Shown: positions 1 to 7,444, numbered from the stretch's first letter. The stretch: 17,238 nt of DNA from an uncultured Chitinophagaceae bacterium (GCA_946885665.1 CAMPGT010000051.1:1-17238); one strand, 5' to 3'. Program-made: numbers and translations. Notes: generated by a model not told the origin, from the letters alone.

Positions 1-767
1 CCAAAGCCGCTGCTGTTCATGGAAAAGATGTCGCCGGCTTCGGATTCGGACAATTGTATGCCGCCAAAACCGGTGGCAATCCGTCCGGTGGTATTTTCGA
101 GAAAAACGTCTTGCATTACAACGCTCTGGTTGATGGTGCCATTGAACTGATCGATATTGATGTAGCCGTTACCTGCTCCGGCAAGGTATTTGAGAGTGAT
201 GCCGCCTTTCAGGAAGTGAGGGCCCTTGTTGGCGATAACCCTGCCGTAGCTTGCACCGAATTCGGTCCATGCGTTCAGGGCGAGCCGCATATCCTGGTTG
301 GACGATAGTGTGTATGGCAGCGATGGGTCGTTGGTGAAGTCATCGCTGATCTTGTCGAAGAGTTTGCCGTCGATATTTTGAACGTTGGCCATCATCCTTG
401 CTCTCGTGGTTATTGCGAAGCTGTTCTTTTTACCCACGTTGAACATCACTGATGGTCCGCGCACATCGAGTTGAAACGTACCATTTGCCGGTCCGGCATC
501 TTTCCCAAAAATCTGGTCGCTGGCATCGTCGCCTTTGAAACTCGATGAAAAATTTTTCAGGCTGAATGAAGCCTGGTCGTTCGCGGCGACCGCGTTCAAT
601 GAAAAGAGGTTGACGTCGAACCTGAAAGGGCTGGCAGCAATGTTTGCAGGGTTCGAAAACACGCCCTGCACGCCATTGTAATTACTTGTTCGTATGCCCG
701 GAAGGTCCTGGGCCGAGGCTGTGCAAAAAATAACTGCGGAAAAGGGCAGGAGTAAACGTTTTTTCAT
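1..767 (-). CDS. Outer-membrane DUF5723/OmpA-associated protein, 5' part only
   Basis: The reading frame begins at an ATG on the minus strand (765-767) and stays open for 255 codons to the window edge, so the C-terminus is missing. The product starts MKKRLLLPFSAVIFCTASAQ, a signal peptide with cleavage likely after the SAQ region. The mature start has a GVFSNPANIAASPFRFDVN motif (about residues 35-53), which I associate with Bacteroidota proteins annotated as DUF5723, often carrying a C-terminal OmpA domain. That domain would lie outside the window. Alternating hydrophobic residues and many Asn, Gly and Phe residues suggest outer-membrane beta structure. It is divergent from ssb across 168 bp. 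The family call rests on motif memory; secretion is more secure than function. Confidence 0.68.
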   Translation of the reverse strand, partial: MKKRLLLPFSAVIFCTASAQDLPGIRTSNYNGVQGVFSNPANIAASPFRFDVNLFSLNAVAANDQASFSLKNFSSSFKGDDASDQIFGKDAGPANGTFQLDVRGPSVMFNVGKKNSFAITTRARMMANVQNIDGKLFDKISDDFTNDPSLPYTLSSNQDMRLALNAWTEFGASYGRVIANKGPHFLKGGITLKYLAGAGNGYINIDQFNGTINQSVVMQDVFLENTTGRIATGFGGIQLSESEAGDIFSMNSSGF

Positions 768-935
768 GGGTGGATTATTTTAATAAACTGATTATTAACG
801 TTAACCGCGGATTATTATTTTGCGATTTTCACGACAGGAAATGGGGAAAAATGCGGTACAATAGTGCGTAAAACACCCGCTGTCTCTATTTCAAATCCAG
901 TAATTTGCAGCTTCATTATTTAAACAGCAAGCATT
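768..935. other. Divergent intergenic region between the outer-membrane protein gene and ssb
   Basis: These 168 AT-rich bases must hold promoters for both flanking genes. I found no exact TAnnTTTG element on either strand. The closest plus-strand strings are TATTTTGC near 818-825 and TAATTTGC near 901-908, each one base short in spacing. No repeat array or small gene is evident. Confidence 0.4.
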
Positions 936-1370
936 ATGATAAAACTACAGGTCATCGGCAATTTGGGAAAAGACTGTATCACGAATACAGTGAATGGCAA
1001 GAGCGTAATGAATTTCAACGTGGCGCATACCGAAAAATTCAGGGATAGCCAGGGTGTGCAGAAAGACAAGACCATTTGGGTGGAATGTGCATACTGGAGC
1101 GACAGGACTGCGGTGGCGCCTTATCTGAAGAAGGGAACACAGGTTTATGTTGAAGGCAATCCTGAAGTGAGAACCTATACAAAAAATGATGGCACCACCG
1201 GCGTATCACTTACGCTCAGGGTACAAAGTGTGCAACTGCTGGGCAGCAGGGGCGATTCAGGAAACAGTAATGCAGATAACACCTACGATTCGAATAATTA
1301 TCGTGCATCGGCATCTTCTCCCGCACAGGGTGGCGAGGTTTCCGAAGCCGTAGATGATCTTCCCTTCTAA
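936..1370 (+). CDS. ssb: Single-stranded DNA-binding protein
   Basis: This 144-residue protein binds single-stranded DNA during replication, repair and recombination. Residues 1-105 form the OB fold: MIKLQVIGNLGKD at the start, WVECAYW around 47-53, and GTQVYVEG around 67-74. A low-complexity Asn/Ser/Asp-rich linker follows. The end is the acidic tip DDLPF, the conserved hook for partner proteins such as Exo I, PriA and RecO. Length is normal for the family. The ATG at 936 gives the expected N-terminus. The next gene starts 9 bp after the stop, so the two are probably co-transcribed. Confidence 0.97.
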   Translation: MIKLQVIGNLGKDCITNTVNGKSVMNFNVAHTEKFRDSQGVQKDKTIWVECAYWSDRTAVAPYLKKGTQVYVEGNPEVRTYTKNDGTTGVSLTLRVQSVQLLGSRGDSGNSNADNTYDSNNYRASASSPAQGGEVSEAVDDLPF

Positions 1371-1379
1371 GTATTGAGA

Positions 1380-2459
1380 ATGGCGGAAGAGATATATTCC
1401 TATCACCGGTTACTTTCATTTACCCAATCTGTTTTTCGCTGCATGGGTAGCAGTGAGGAAGACGCGCTATTGGCCTCCAGGGTTCTTTTGAGTGCCGATT
1501 TGCGGGGAGTGGATTCGCATGGCATTGCCAGGCTGAACGGTTACGTTCGGTTATGGGAGGCCGGAAGAGCGAACAGCACACCACATATTTCCATCGTTCA
1601 CGAAACGCCATCTACTGCTGTTGTTGATGGAGACAGCGGACTCGGTTTGGTGGTGGCGCCCTTTGCCATGAAGGTGGCCATAGAGAAAGCGAAGAATGTC
1701 GGTACCGGTTGGGTGAGTGTGTGCAATTCAAATCATTTTGGTATTGCGGGTTGCCACGCTATGATGGCTCTTGATCACGACATGATCGGGATTGCCATGA
1801 CCAATGCCAGTCCGCTTGTGGCGCCAACTTTTTCGACGGAAAGGCTGCTGGGAACGAATCCCATTTGCGTGGCGATACCGGCGGAGGACGAACCCCCGTT
1901 TATTGCCGACCTGGCCACAACAACCGCCGCCAATGGTAAGCTCGAAATTCTTCAGCGAAAGCATCAGCAGGCGCCTGCCGGCTGGATACAGGACAGATAT
2001 GGCAACGAATCCACGAATCCTCATGAGCTGAAAACCGGAGGAGCGCTGTTGCCGCTAGGTGGCGACCGTGAACATGGCAGTCACAAGGGATATGCATTGG
2101 GCGCGGTGGTTGATATTTTTTCGGCAGTGCTTAGCGGGGCAAACTATGGACCGTGGGTGCCTCCTTTTCCGGCTTTTATGTCCATGCCCGACAACATGCC
2201 CGGGAAGGGTATCGGCCATTTCTTTGGTGCTATGCGCATTGATGCGTTCAGGCCGGCGGCTGATTTTAAGGAACACATGGACAAGTGGATACAGCGATTC
2301 AGGTCTGCACAACCCGTTGAGGGGTATAAGCAGGTGTTAATTCCCGGTGACCCGGAGCGTGAGATGGAGTCGGAGCGGCTGGAACGCGGGATACCGTTGC
2401 TGCGGTCGGTAGTGCAGGATCTGGGTTCCCTGGGAGAGAAGTTTGGGTTGGAGCTATAA
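1380..2459 (+). CDS. Ldh-family NAD(P)-dependent oxidoreductase (type 2 malate/L-lactate dehydrogenase)
   Basis: The 359-residue product belongs to the malate/L-lactate/ureidoglycolate dehydrogenase family, which reduces or oxidises 2-hydroxy acids with NAD(P) and is unrelated to Rossmann-type malate dehydrogenases. Visible motifs, numbered from the ATG, are DLRGVDSHG with the catalytic-type His at 47, SNHFGIAG from 117, GTNPICVAIPA from 158, DLATT from 177, and SHKGYALG from 234. The ATG at 1380 is preferred; an in-frame TTG at 1374 would add two residues and leave only 3 bp after the ssb stop. Exact substrate cannot be read from sequence; malate, lactate, sulfolactate and ureidoglycolate enzymes share these motifs. 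The stop codon is followed at once by a heptamer repeat array. Confidence 0.9.
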   Translation: MAEEIYSYHRLLSFTQSVFRCMGSSEEDALLASRVLLSADLRGVDSHGIARLNGYVRLWEAGRANSTPHISIVHETPSTAVVDGDSGLGLVVAPFAMKVAIEKAKNVGTGWVSVCNSNHFGIAGCHAMMALDHDMIGIAMTNASPLVAPTFSTERLLGTNPICVAIPAEDEPPFIADLATTTAANGKLEILQRKHQQAPAGWIQDRYGNESTNPHELKTGGALLPLGGDREHGSHKGYALGAVVDIFSAVLSGANYGPWVPPFPAFMSMPDNMPGKGIGHFFGAMRIDAFRPAADFKEHMDKWIQRFRSAQPVEGYKQVLIPGDPEREMESERLERGIPLLRSVVQDLGSLGEKFGLEL

Positions 2460-2550
2460 AAAGTTAAAACTTAAAACTTAAAAGTTAAAACTATCTCCCG
2501 TCTTCCGTCTTCCATCTCCCATCTCCTCTTTGCCCTTTCCCCTTTTCCCC
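2460..2550. repeat. Heptamer tandem array, two unit families in one register
   Basis: Starting one base after the upstream stop codon, thirteen consecutive 7-nt units can be read without a phase break: AAAGTTA, AAACTTA, AAACTTA, AAAGTTA, AAACTAT, CTCCCGT, CTTCCGT, CTTCCAT, CTCCCAT, CTCCTCT, TTGCCCT, TTCCCCT, TTTCCCC. The switch from A-rich to pyrimidine-rich units at 2494/2495 keeps the 7-nt register. The last units contribute the -33 box of the lysC promoter. Function is unknown. Confidence 0.85.
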
Positions 2551-2559
2551 TCATCTTTG
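2529..2559 (+). promoter_or_regulatory. Probable promoter of lysC
   Basis: TTTG at 2529-2532, a 19-nt spacer, then CATCTTTG at 2552-2559. This matches the Bacteroidota sigma-ABfr consensus TTTG-N(about 19)-TAnnTTTG with one mismatch in the -7 box (C for T). A start about 7 nt downstream would leave a leader of roughly 10 nt before the ATG at 2577. The -33 box lies inside the heptamer array. Confidence 0.65.
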
Positions 2560-2576
2560 CGTCCAAAATTTTCGGA

Positions 2577-3899
2577 ATGAAGATCATGAAATTTGGCGGC
2601 ACCTCGGTGGGCCGTCCAGAAAGAATGCAGCAGGTGTCTGAGCTGATCACAAAATCAGATGAACCGGTTATCACTGTTTTAAGTGCACTGAGCGGCACCA
2701 CAAACGCGCTTGTTACCATTGGCGATGCCATGGCAGCCGGCGACAGGGAGCTGGCTAAAAAGAATATCGAACAGCTCGAAGCGCATTACCGGTCATTCGT
2801 AAAAGAACTGCTCAAAAATGAGAATACGCTTGCGAAAGCGAACCATATTGTTTCCGAACACTTCGAATTTCTTACCATTATCCTGAAAATTTCTTTCAGC
2901 GAGGCGCTGAGCAAAGATATCCTGGCCCAGGGTGAGTTGCTTTCAACCAAAATTTTCTCGGTTTATCTCGAAGAAAAAGGCGTGGATCACGCTTTGCTTC
3001 CCGCACTGGAATTCATGAGCATTGATACGAACGACGAACCGCAGATTCCGTCTATCAAAACAAAGCTGACCAACCTGCTCAAGCAGTATCCCAATAAAAA
3101 AGTATTCATCACCCAGGGATACATCTGCCGCAATGCAAGGGGAGAGGTGGACAACCTCAAACGCGGGGGAAGCGACTACAGCGCATCATTGATTGCTGCT
3201 GCAGTGAAGGCATCTGTTTGTGAGATATGGACCGATATCGATGGCATGCACAACAACGACCCCCGCGTGGTGAAGAAAACAAAACCCGTGGTGCAATTGA
3301 GCTTTGAAGAAGCAGCGGAGCTGGCATACTTTGGCGCCAAGATCCTTCACCCGGCATCTATCTGGCCAGCGCAATTTTATAAGGTGCCCGTTAAGCTGCT
3401 GAATACGATGGAACCCACAGCCGCCGGCACATTGATAACCGAAGAAGCGGGTTCCGTTGGCGCGAAAGCAGTGGCCGCAAAGGATGGTATCATTTCCATC
3501 AACATCAAAAGCAGCCGCATGCTGCTTGCTTACGGCTTCCTGAGAAAGATATTCGAGGTGTTTGAAAAATACAAAACGTCTATCGACATGATCACCACTT
3601 CCGAAGTGGCGGTGTCAGTAACTATCGACAACAAAAATAATCTCCGGGAGATCGTCAAGGAACTCGAACCCTTTGGTACCATCAGCGTTGAGTCGGATCA
3701 CTCCATCATTTCTGTTGTGGGCAACCAGATTGGGCAGACGCCGGATATTTTAAAGAAGCTGTTTGAATCGCTTTCGCCGGTGCAGGTAAGAATGGTGAGT
3801 TACGGCGGCAGCAAGCACAATGTTTCATTGCTGGTGGCCGCAACCGATAAAACCAAAACGCTGCAGCTTCTCAACAAGGGATTATTCGGACTCGATTAA
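2577..3899 (+). CDS. lysC: Aspartate kinase
   Basis: The 440-residue enzyme phosphorylates L-aspartate, the first step toward lysine/diaminopimelate, threonine, methionine and isoleucine. The kinase domain fills residues 1-290: KFGGTSVG at 5-12, a substrate-loop segment KRGGSDYSA at 196-204, WTDIDG at 218-223 and NDPR at 227-230. Two ACT domains occupy about 305-375 and 376-440, where feedback amino acids normally bind. Length fits a monofunctional aspartokinase; there is no homoserine dehydrogenase domain. The ATG at 2577 leaves only three residues before the conserved KFGG strand; an ATG at 2586 would cut to its edge. The gene has its own promoter and ends against a GC-rich palindromic repeat. 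Confidence 0.96.
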   Translation: MKIMKFGGTSVGRPERMQQVSELITKSDEPVITVLSALSGTTNALVTIGDAMAAGDRELAKKNIEQLEAHYRSFVKELLKNENTLAKANHIVSEHFEFLTIILKISFSEALSKDILAQGELLSTKIFSVYLEEKGVDHALLPALEFMSIDTNDEPQIPSIKTKLTNLLKQYPNKKVFITQGYICRNARGEVDNLKRGGSDYSASLIAAAVKASVCEIWTDIDGMHNNDPRVVKKTKPVVQLSFEEAAELAYFGAKILHPASIWPAQFYKVPVKLLNTMEPTAAGTLITEEAGSVGAKAVAAKDGIISINIKSSRMLLAYGFLRKIFEVFEKYKTSIDMITTSEVAVSVTIDNKNNLREIVKELEPFGTISVESDHSIISVVGNQIGQTPDILKKLFESLSPVQVRMVSYGGSKHNVSLLVAATDKTKTLQLLNKGLFGLD

Positions 3900-3902
3900 C
3901 GT

Positions 3903-3967
3903 TTCCCCCGCTGGCGGGTCCTCCCCCGGTCCCTCCTTCGTCGGGACCACCCCCACCGGAGGGGGAT
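3903..3967. repeat. GC-rich palindromic element, variant copy
   Basis: Begins four bases after the lysC stop. The first 14 bases of the element (3905-3918) match copies at 4002-4040 and 8255-8293, then it diverges into a second palindrome. Hairpins visible: CCCGC/GCGGG at 3907-3918 with a 2-nt loop, and GGTCCC (3928-3933) with GGGACC (3943-3948). It may also help end transcription of the convergent genes, but no T-run follows. Confidence 0.7.
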
Positions 3968-4001
3968 AGCAGGTGGCGTTCAACGTGAAGTCGCACCGTT
4001 T

Positions 4002-4040
4002 CCCCCGCCGGCAGGGGTGGCGCGTAGCGCCGGAGGTGGA
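4002..4040. repeat. GC-rich palindromic element, 39 bp
   Basis: By direct alignment, 35 of 39 bases match the reverse complement of 8255-8293. It contains GGCGC (4019-4023) and GCGCC (4027-4031) around a GTA loop. It ends exactly at the stop codon (4041-4043) of the minus-strand hydrolase gene. With the variant copy it fills nearly the whole gap between the convergent lysC and hydrolase genes. Confidence 0.8.
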
Positions 4041-4940
4041 CTAAAAAATCTTCTCCAGCCAGCGCTGCATCCTCTCGATCCACTGAATATCGCTCTTCTT
4101 ATTGGTGAGGCCGAAGCCATGACCTCCCACTTCGAACAGCAGCACCTCCGCTTCCACACCTTTTTCGTTGAGCGCATCGGCAAAGGCGATGGTGTTGCGG
4201 TAGTTCACCCAATCATCTTTGGCGTGAACAAGAAAAGTGGGAGGAGTTTTTTCGGTTACCTGCAGTTCGTTTGAATATTCTTCAATCTTTTCTTTCGAAG
4301 CGTTCTTGCCGAGCAGGTTATCACGCGAACCAGTATGCCCAATACTGTCGGAGAAAGAAATTACCGGGTACACCAATACAAGAAAGTCGGGCCGCAGGTT
4401 TATTTTCTTTTTATTGGGGATGTACGATTTTTTAAAGTGCGTTCCCGCGGTTGATGCAAGATGTCCGCCCGCCGAAAAACCCATCATGCCGATTCGCTTT
4501 TTATTGAGCTTCCACTTCTTTGCATTTTCGCGAACAAACTGGATGGCACGTTGCGCATCCTGCAACGGGCCTATTTCAGGGTTTTGCATCCATTCGGCAT
4601 TTGGAATGCGGTATTTGAGCACAAACGCAGTGATGCCCATTTCATTCAACCTCTTTGCCACATCAATTCCTTCATGTTTTGCGGCTACTATCGAGTATCC
4701 GCCGCCGGGGCAGACGATGATGGCATCTCCGTTAGCTTTTCCTTCCGGTGGAAAATAGGCGGTGATGGTGGGCCTGCTGATGTTGCTGATGACAACAATA
4801 CTGTCCGGGTTGACGGTGGTGGCCTCTTTATCCGGCGACGGCTTTGAATTTGGGATTTCGGAAGGGTACAGCGGGAAAACCTGCTGAGAAAACACATTCA
4901 TGCTGGCGAGTATAAGGGTAAGGACAAACAGTTTATTCAT
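4041..4940 (-). CDS. Secreted alpha/beta hydrolase, acetyl-esterase type
   Basis: A 299-residue protein with an N-terminal signal peptide (MNKLFVLTLILASMNVFSQ, cleavage near residue 19), so it acts in the periplasm or outside. The alpha/beta-hydrolase fold shows an oxyanion segment CPGGGY at 77-82, the nucleophile elbow GFSAGG with Ser156, an acid in HAKDDW (Asp242 or 243), and the catalytic His274 in GGHGFGL. The family includes acetylxylan and bifunctional feruloyl/acetyl esterases and kynurenine-formamidase-like enzymes; carbohydrate de-acetylation is likely given secretion but the substrate is not proven. All triad residues are present. The ATG at 4938-4940 supports the signal peptide. 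The gene is divergent from the glycosyltransferase, 61 bp apart. Confidence 0.88.
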   Translation of the reverse strand: MNKLFVLTLILASMNVFSQQVFPLYPSEIPNSKPSPDKEATTVNPDSIVVISNISRPTITAYFPPEGKANGDAIIVCPGGGYSIVAAKHEGIDVAKRLNEMGITAFVLKYRIPNAEWMQNPEIGPLQDAQRAIQFVRENAKKWKLNKKRIGMMGFSAGGHLASTAGTHFKKSYIPNKKKINLRPDFLVLVYPVISFSDSIGHTGSRDNLLGKNASKEKIEEYSNELQVTEKTPPTFLVHAKDDWVNYRNTIAFADALNEKGVEAEVLLFEVGGHGFGLTNKKSDIQWIERMQRWLEKIF

Positions 4941-5001
4941 CAGGTATTATTTATTGGTGTGGCCCGTGTTTATTAATATTATGCTTTATTTGGTTTGAAT
5001 A

Positions 5002-6135
5002 ATGAAGATAGGTATTGAATCGCAAAGAATATTCCGGCGTAATAAGCACGGTATGGATGTAGTGGCCATGGAGCTCATCCGTCATCTGCGCCGGTTGGAT
5101 AACGTTAATCAATACCTGCTGTTTGCGAGGAACGGGCCCGACAGGAACTGCATCCTGCCTTCAGAAAATTTCAGGGTACAACTGTTGAAAGGAATTACCT
5201 ATGGTGATTGGGAGCAGGTCAGCTTGCCGCGGGCCGTCAGTAAAATGAAGCCCGATCTCTTGCACTGCACGGCCAACACTGCGCCGCTGAACTGCCCCGT
5301 GCCGCTTGTGTTAACGCTTCATGATATTATTTTCCTGCAGGATATCAGTTTTAAAGGAACGGCTTACCAGAACTACGGAAATATCTATCGAAAGTACGTG
5401 GTGCCGCATGCCGTCAGGAAAGCAAAAAAAATCATCACCGTATCAGAGCATGAAAAAGGAGTGATCATGAAAGCATGCGGCGTGGAAGAGGAAAGGATTG
5501 CGGTCATTCATAATGCCGCGGCAGAAAATTTCAGAGCTATTGATGACGGGCAGGAGAAGGCGTTGTACAGGGAAAAGCATTCACTGCCCGAAAAGTTTAT
5601 GCTGCACCTGGGGAATACCGCACCGAAAAAGAATACTGACCGGATGATCAGGGCATACGCTGAATACTGCGACAATGCCAGCGATCCATTACCGATCGTG
5701 ATCCTTGATTACCCGGTAACGCTGGCAATGAACGTGCTGAAAGAAATCGGGCGTGAAAAATTACGGGGCAGGTTTCATTTTCCCGGCTATGTGCCTGTTG
5801 GTGAAATGCCGCTGATGTACAATTGCTGTTCATTGTTCGTTTACCCGTCGTTACAGGAAAGCTTTGGTTTGCCGGTGCTCGAGGCGATGGCCTGTGGAGT
5901 GCCGGTGGTGGCGGCATCAATTGGGGCGCTGAAGGAGGTGGCAGGCGATGCGGCAGTGTACGCTGATCCGGAAAATGTTTCAGCGATGGCCGCATCGATC
6001 GGAACGGTATTATCGTCAACTGCGGTGAAAGAAGAATGCGTGCGGAAGGGTTTTCTCCGTGCAAAGTTGTTCAACTGGAAAAGTTCAGCGGAAAAGCTGC
6101 TTAAGGTTTATGGGGAAGTGACTAGTAAAAGTTAA
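5002..6135 (+). CDS. GT4-type (group 1) glycosyltransferase
   Basis: A 377-residue GT-B fold protein that should transfer a sugar from a nucleotide donor to a glycan or lipid at the inner face of the membrane. The N-terminal domain carries an acceptor-side HDIIF motif at 107-111. The C-terminal donor-binding domain has LHLGNTAPKKN at 201-211 and YPSLQESFGLPVLEAMACG at 281-299, including the retaining-enzyme EX7E motif (Glu286, Glu294). No signal peptide or membrane segment is seen. Length is typical. The stop codon lies inside the first AAAGTTA unit of a heptamer array, so the last residues (SKS) are partly array-encoded. Donor and acceptor are unknown; it has no glycan genes directly beside it. 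Confidence 0.92.
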   Translation: MKIGIESQRIFRRNKHGMDVVAMELIRHLRRLDNVNQYLLFARNGPDRNCILPSENFRVQLLKGITYGDWEQVSLPRAVSKMKPDLLHCTANTAPLNCPVPLVLTLHDIIFLQDISFKGTAYQNYGNIYRKYVVPHAVRKAKKIITVSEHEKGVIMKACGVEEERIAVIHNAAAENFRAIDDGQEKALYREKHSLPEKFMLHLGNTAPKKNTDRMIRAYAEYCDNASDPLPIVILDYPVTLAMNVLKEIGREKLRGRFHFPGYVPVGEMPLMYNCCSLFVYPSLQESFGLPVLEAMACGVPVVAASIGALKEVAGDAAVYADPENVSAMAASIGTVLSSTAVKEECVRKGFLRAKLFNWKSSAEKLLKVYGEVTSKS

Positions 6136-6162
6136 AAGTTAAAGGTTAAAACTTAAAACTAA
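6128..6162. repeat. Heptamer array, AAAGTTA/AAACTTA family
   Basis: Five units in one register: AAAGTTA, AAAGTTA, AAGGTTA, AAACTTA, AAACTAA. The glycosyltransferase stop codon TAA (6133-6135) spans the first and second units. AAAGTT and AACTT units are mutually complementary and could pair. Confidence 0.82.
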
Positions 6163-6180
6163 GATCAATACATCACCTAT

Positions 6181-6229
6181 TGCCGATTGCCGATTGCCCA
6201 TTGCCGTTTGCCGATCTCCCGTCTCATCA
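6181..6229. repeat. Heptamer array, TGCCGAT family joined to CTCCCGT
   Basis: Seven units in one register: TGCCGAT, TGCCGAT, TGCCCAT, TGCCGTT, TGCCGAT, CTCCCGT, CTCATCA. The last unit contains the queA stop codon (6227-6229 on the minus strand). It is four bases out of phase with the A-rich array at 6128-6162, so the two are separate units flanking an 18-nt spacer. Confidence 0.85.
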
Positions 6230-7276
6230 AATCACTAACATCGCATCACCGTAGCTGAAGAAGCGGTATTTATCCTTGATGGCCTTTTTATATGCTTCCA
6301 TTGCCAGGTCGTAACCGGCAAATGCGCACACCATGATCAGCAGGCTGGTTTTTGGCAGGTGCAGATTGGTGATGAGTGCGTCGGCCACATTGAAAGAATA
6401 AGGCGGGTGGATAAATATGTTTGTCCAGCCTTCGGAAGGTTTCAGCAATTTTTCGGCGGTATAGGAAGATTCGATGGCGCGCATGGTGGTGGTGCCCACC
6501 GAGCAGATGCGGTGATTGCCGTCAATCGCTTTGTTGACAACCTTGCAGGCCATATCTTCTATACGGTAATATTCCGCGTCCATTTTATGTTTACTGAGGT
6601 CCTCGACTTCAATGGGTCTGAACGTGCCGAGGCCGGTATGCAGCGTCACTTCGGCGAAGCGGATACCTTTTATTTCGAGGCGTTTGATAAGCTCCTTGCT
6701 GAAGTGCAGTCCTGCTGTAGGTGCGGCAACGGCCCCTTCGTGCTTGGCGTAAACGGTTTGGTAACGTTCTTTGTCTTCTTCGTCGGGTTTGCGTTTGATG
6801 TATTTCGGCAAAGGTGTTTCGCCGAGGAGTTCGAGCATCTGCCGAAATTCTTCGTCGGTGCCTTCCCAAAGAAAGCGAATGGTGCGTCCGCGGGAGGTGG
6901 TGTTGTCGATGACTTCGGCAACGAGTTCATCGTTTTCGCCAAAGTATAATTTGTTGCCCACGCGTATCTTTCTTGCGGGATCAACGATGACGTCCCAAAG
7001 GCGGTTGGGCTTGTTAAGCTCTCTTAACAGGAACACTTCGATTTTGGCGCCTGTTTTTTCTTTCCTGCCATACATTCTTGCGGGAAAAACTTTTGTGTTG
7101 TTCACTACAAAAACATCTTTGTCGTCAAAATACTCGATAACGTCGCGGAAATGTTTATTCTCAATTTGTCCGGTGTGGCGGTGAACCACCATCATACGGG
7201 CGTCTTCTCTTTTTTTAGCTGGGTGTTGGGCGATAAGGTTTAAGGGAAGATCGAATTTGAACTGGGATAACTTCAT
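6227..7276 (-). CDS. queA: S-adenosylmethionine:tRNA ribosyltransferase-isomerase
   Basis: QueA moves and isomerises the ribosyl part of AdoMet onto 7-aminomethyl-7-deazaguanine at the wobble position of tRNAs with GUN anticodons, making epoxyqueuosine. The 349-residue length is normal. Conserved features include [13 protein letters not shown] at 8-20, [14 protein letters not shown] at 57-70, PTAGLHFS at 186-193 and [12 protein letters not shown] at 211-222. The ATG at 7274-7276 gives the expected [11 protein letters not shown] start. It is the only queuosine gene in the window. Upstream lies a 168-bp gap with a good -7 promoter box and a strongly foldable leader (7300-7385), which suggests cis regulation. 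The stop codon falls in a heptamer unit. Confidence 0.97.
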   Translation of the reverse strand: MKLSQFKFDLPLNLIAQHPAKKREDARMMVVHRHTGQIENKHFRDVIEYFDDKDVFVVNNTKVFPARMYGRKEKTGAKIEVFLLRELNKPNRLWDVIVDPARKIRVGNKLYFGENDELVAEVIDNTTSRGRTIRFLWEGTDEEFRQMLELLGETPLPKYIKRKPDEEDKERYQTVYAKHEGAVAAPTAGLHFSKELIKRLEIKGIRFAEVTLHTGLGTFRPIEVEDLSKHKMDAEYYRIEDMACKVVNKAIDGNHRICSVGTTTMRAIESSYTAEKLLKPSEGWTNIFIHPPYSFNVADALITNLHLPKTSLLIMVCAFAGYDLAMEAYKKAIKDKYRFFSYGDAMLVI

Positions 7277-7299
7277 GTAATCAATTGTTTTAAATGCCT

Positions 7300-7385
7300 A
7301 CATGATATCAGCGGAGTGTGTAAAGAGTGGCAGTTCGGACCTTCCGATACTAACCTGATCTTACGGCACCAGGTTGATATCACAT
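7300..7385 (-). ncRNA. Candidate structured leader RNA of queA
   Basis: Read on the minus strand from 7385 to 7300. P1 pairs 7375-7385 with 7300-7310, 11 bp including two adjacent G-U wobbles. P2 pairs 7368-7374 with 7353-7359, 7 bp around the 8-nt loop GCCGUAAG. P3 pairs 7343-7351 with 7332-7339, 8 bp with one bulged A (7348) around an AGG loop. P1 and P2 are flush; P3 follows after one base. A 21-nt single strand (7331-7311) contains UUUAC (7324-7320), which can pair with GUAAG of the P2 loop (7364-7360) as a pseudoknot. Pairing was done by eye; no energy or covariation was computed. It does not look like the preQ1-I consensus I know. Confidence 0.5.
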
Positions 7386-7401
7386 TTTATTTTCAAGCGT
7401 G

Positions 7402-7409
7402 CAAAGGTA
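7402..7409 (-). promoter_or_regulatory. -7 promoter element of queA
   Basis: TACCTTTG on the minus strand is an exact match to the Bacteroidota -7 box TAnnTTTG. No TTTG is seen at the expected -33 distance. Transcription would begin near 7395, leaving a leader of about 118 nt that contains the structured element at 7300-7385. Confidence 0.6.
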
Positions 7410-7444
7410 GTGTATTTTGGACACTTTAATTTGTTTTTTAGATC

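Noticed and set aside
54..308. Plus-strand open frame of 84 residues
   Set aside because: It is the antisense of the partial outer-membrane protein gene, which has a signal peptide and family motif.
2460..2550. Heptamer arrays as a CRISPR array
   Set aside because: Units are 7 nt with no unique spacers of 25-40 nt and no cas gene nearby.
6359..6949. Plus-strand open frame of 196 residues
   Set aside because: Fully antisense to queA, which is conserved throughout; composition is not protein-like for an independent gene.
7330..7360. Resemblance of CAGG...CGGAAGG in the queA leader to the SRP RNA core
   Set aside because: The conserved AGCAG after the GGAA loop is absent, and the segment folds better with an AGG loop; the position in a queA leader also does not suit SRP RNA.
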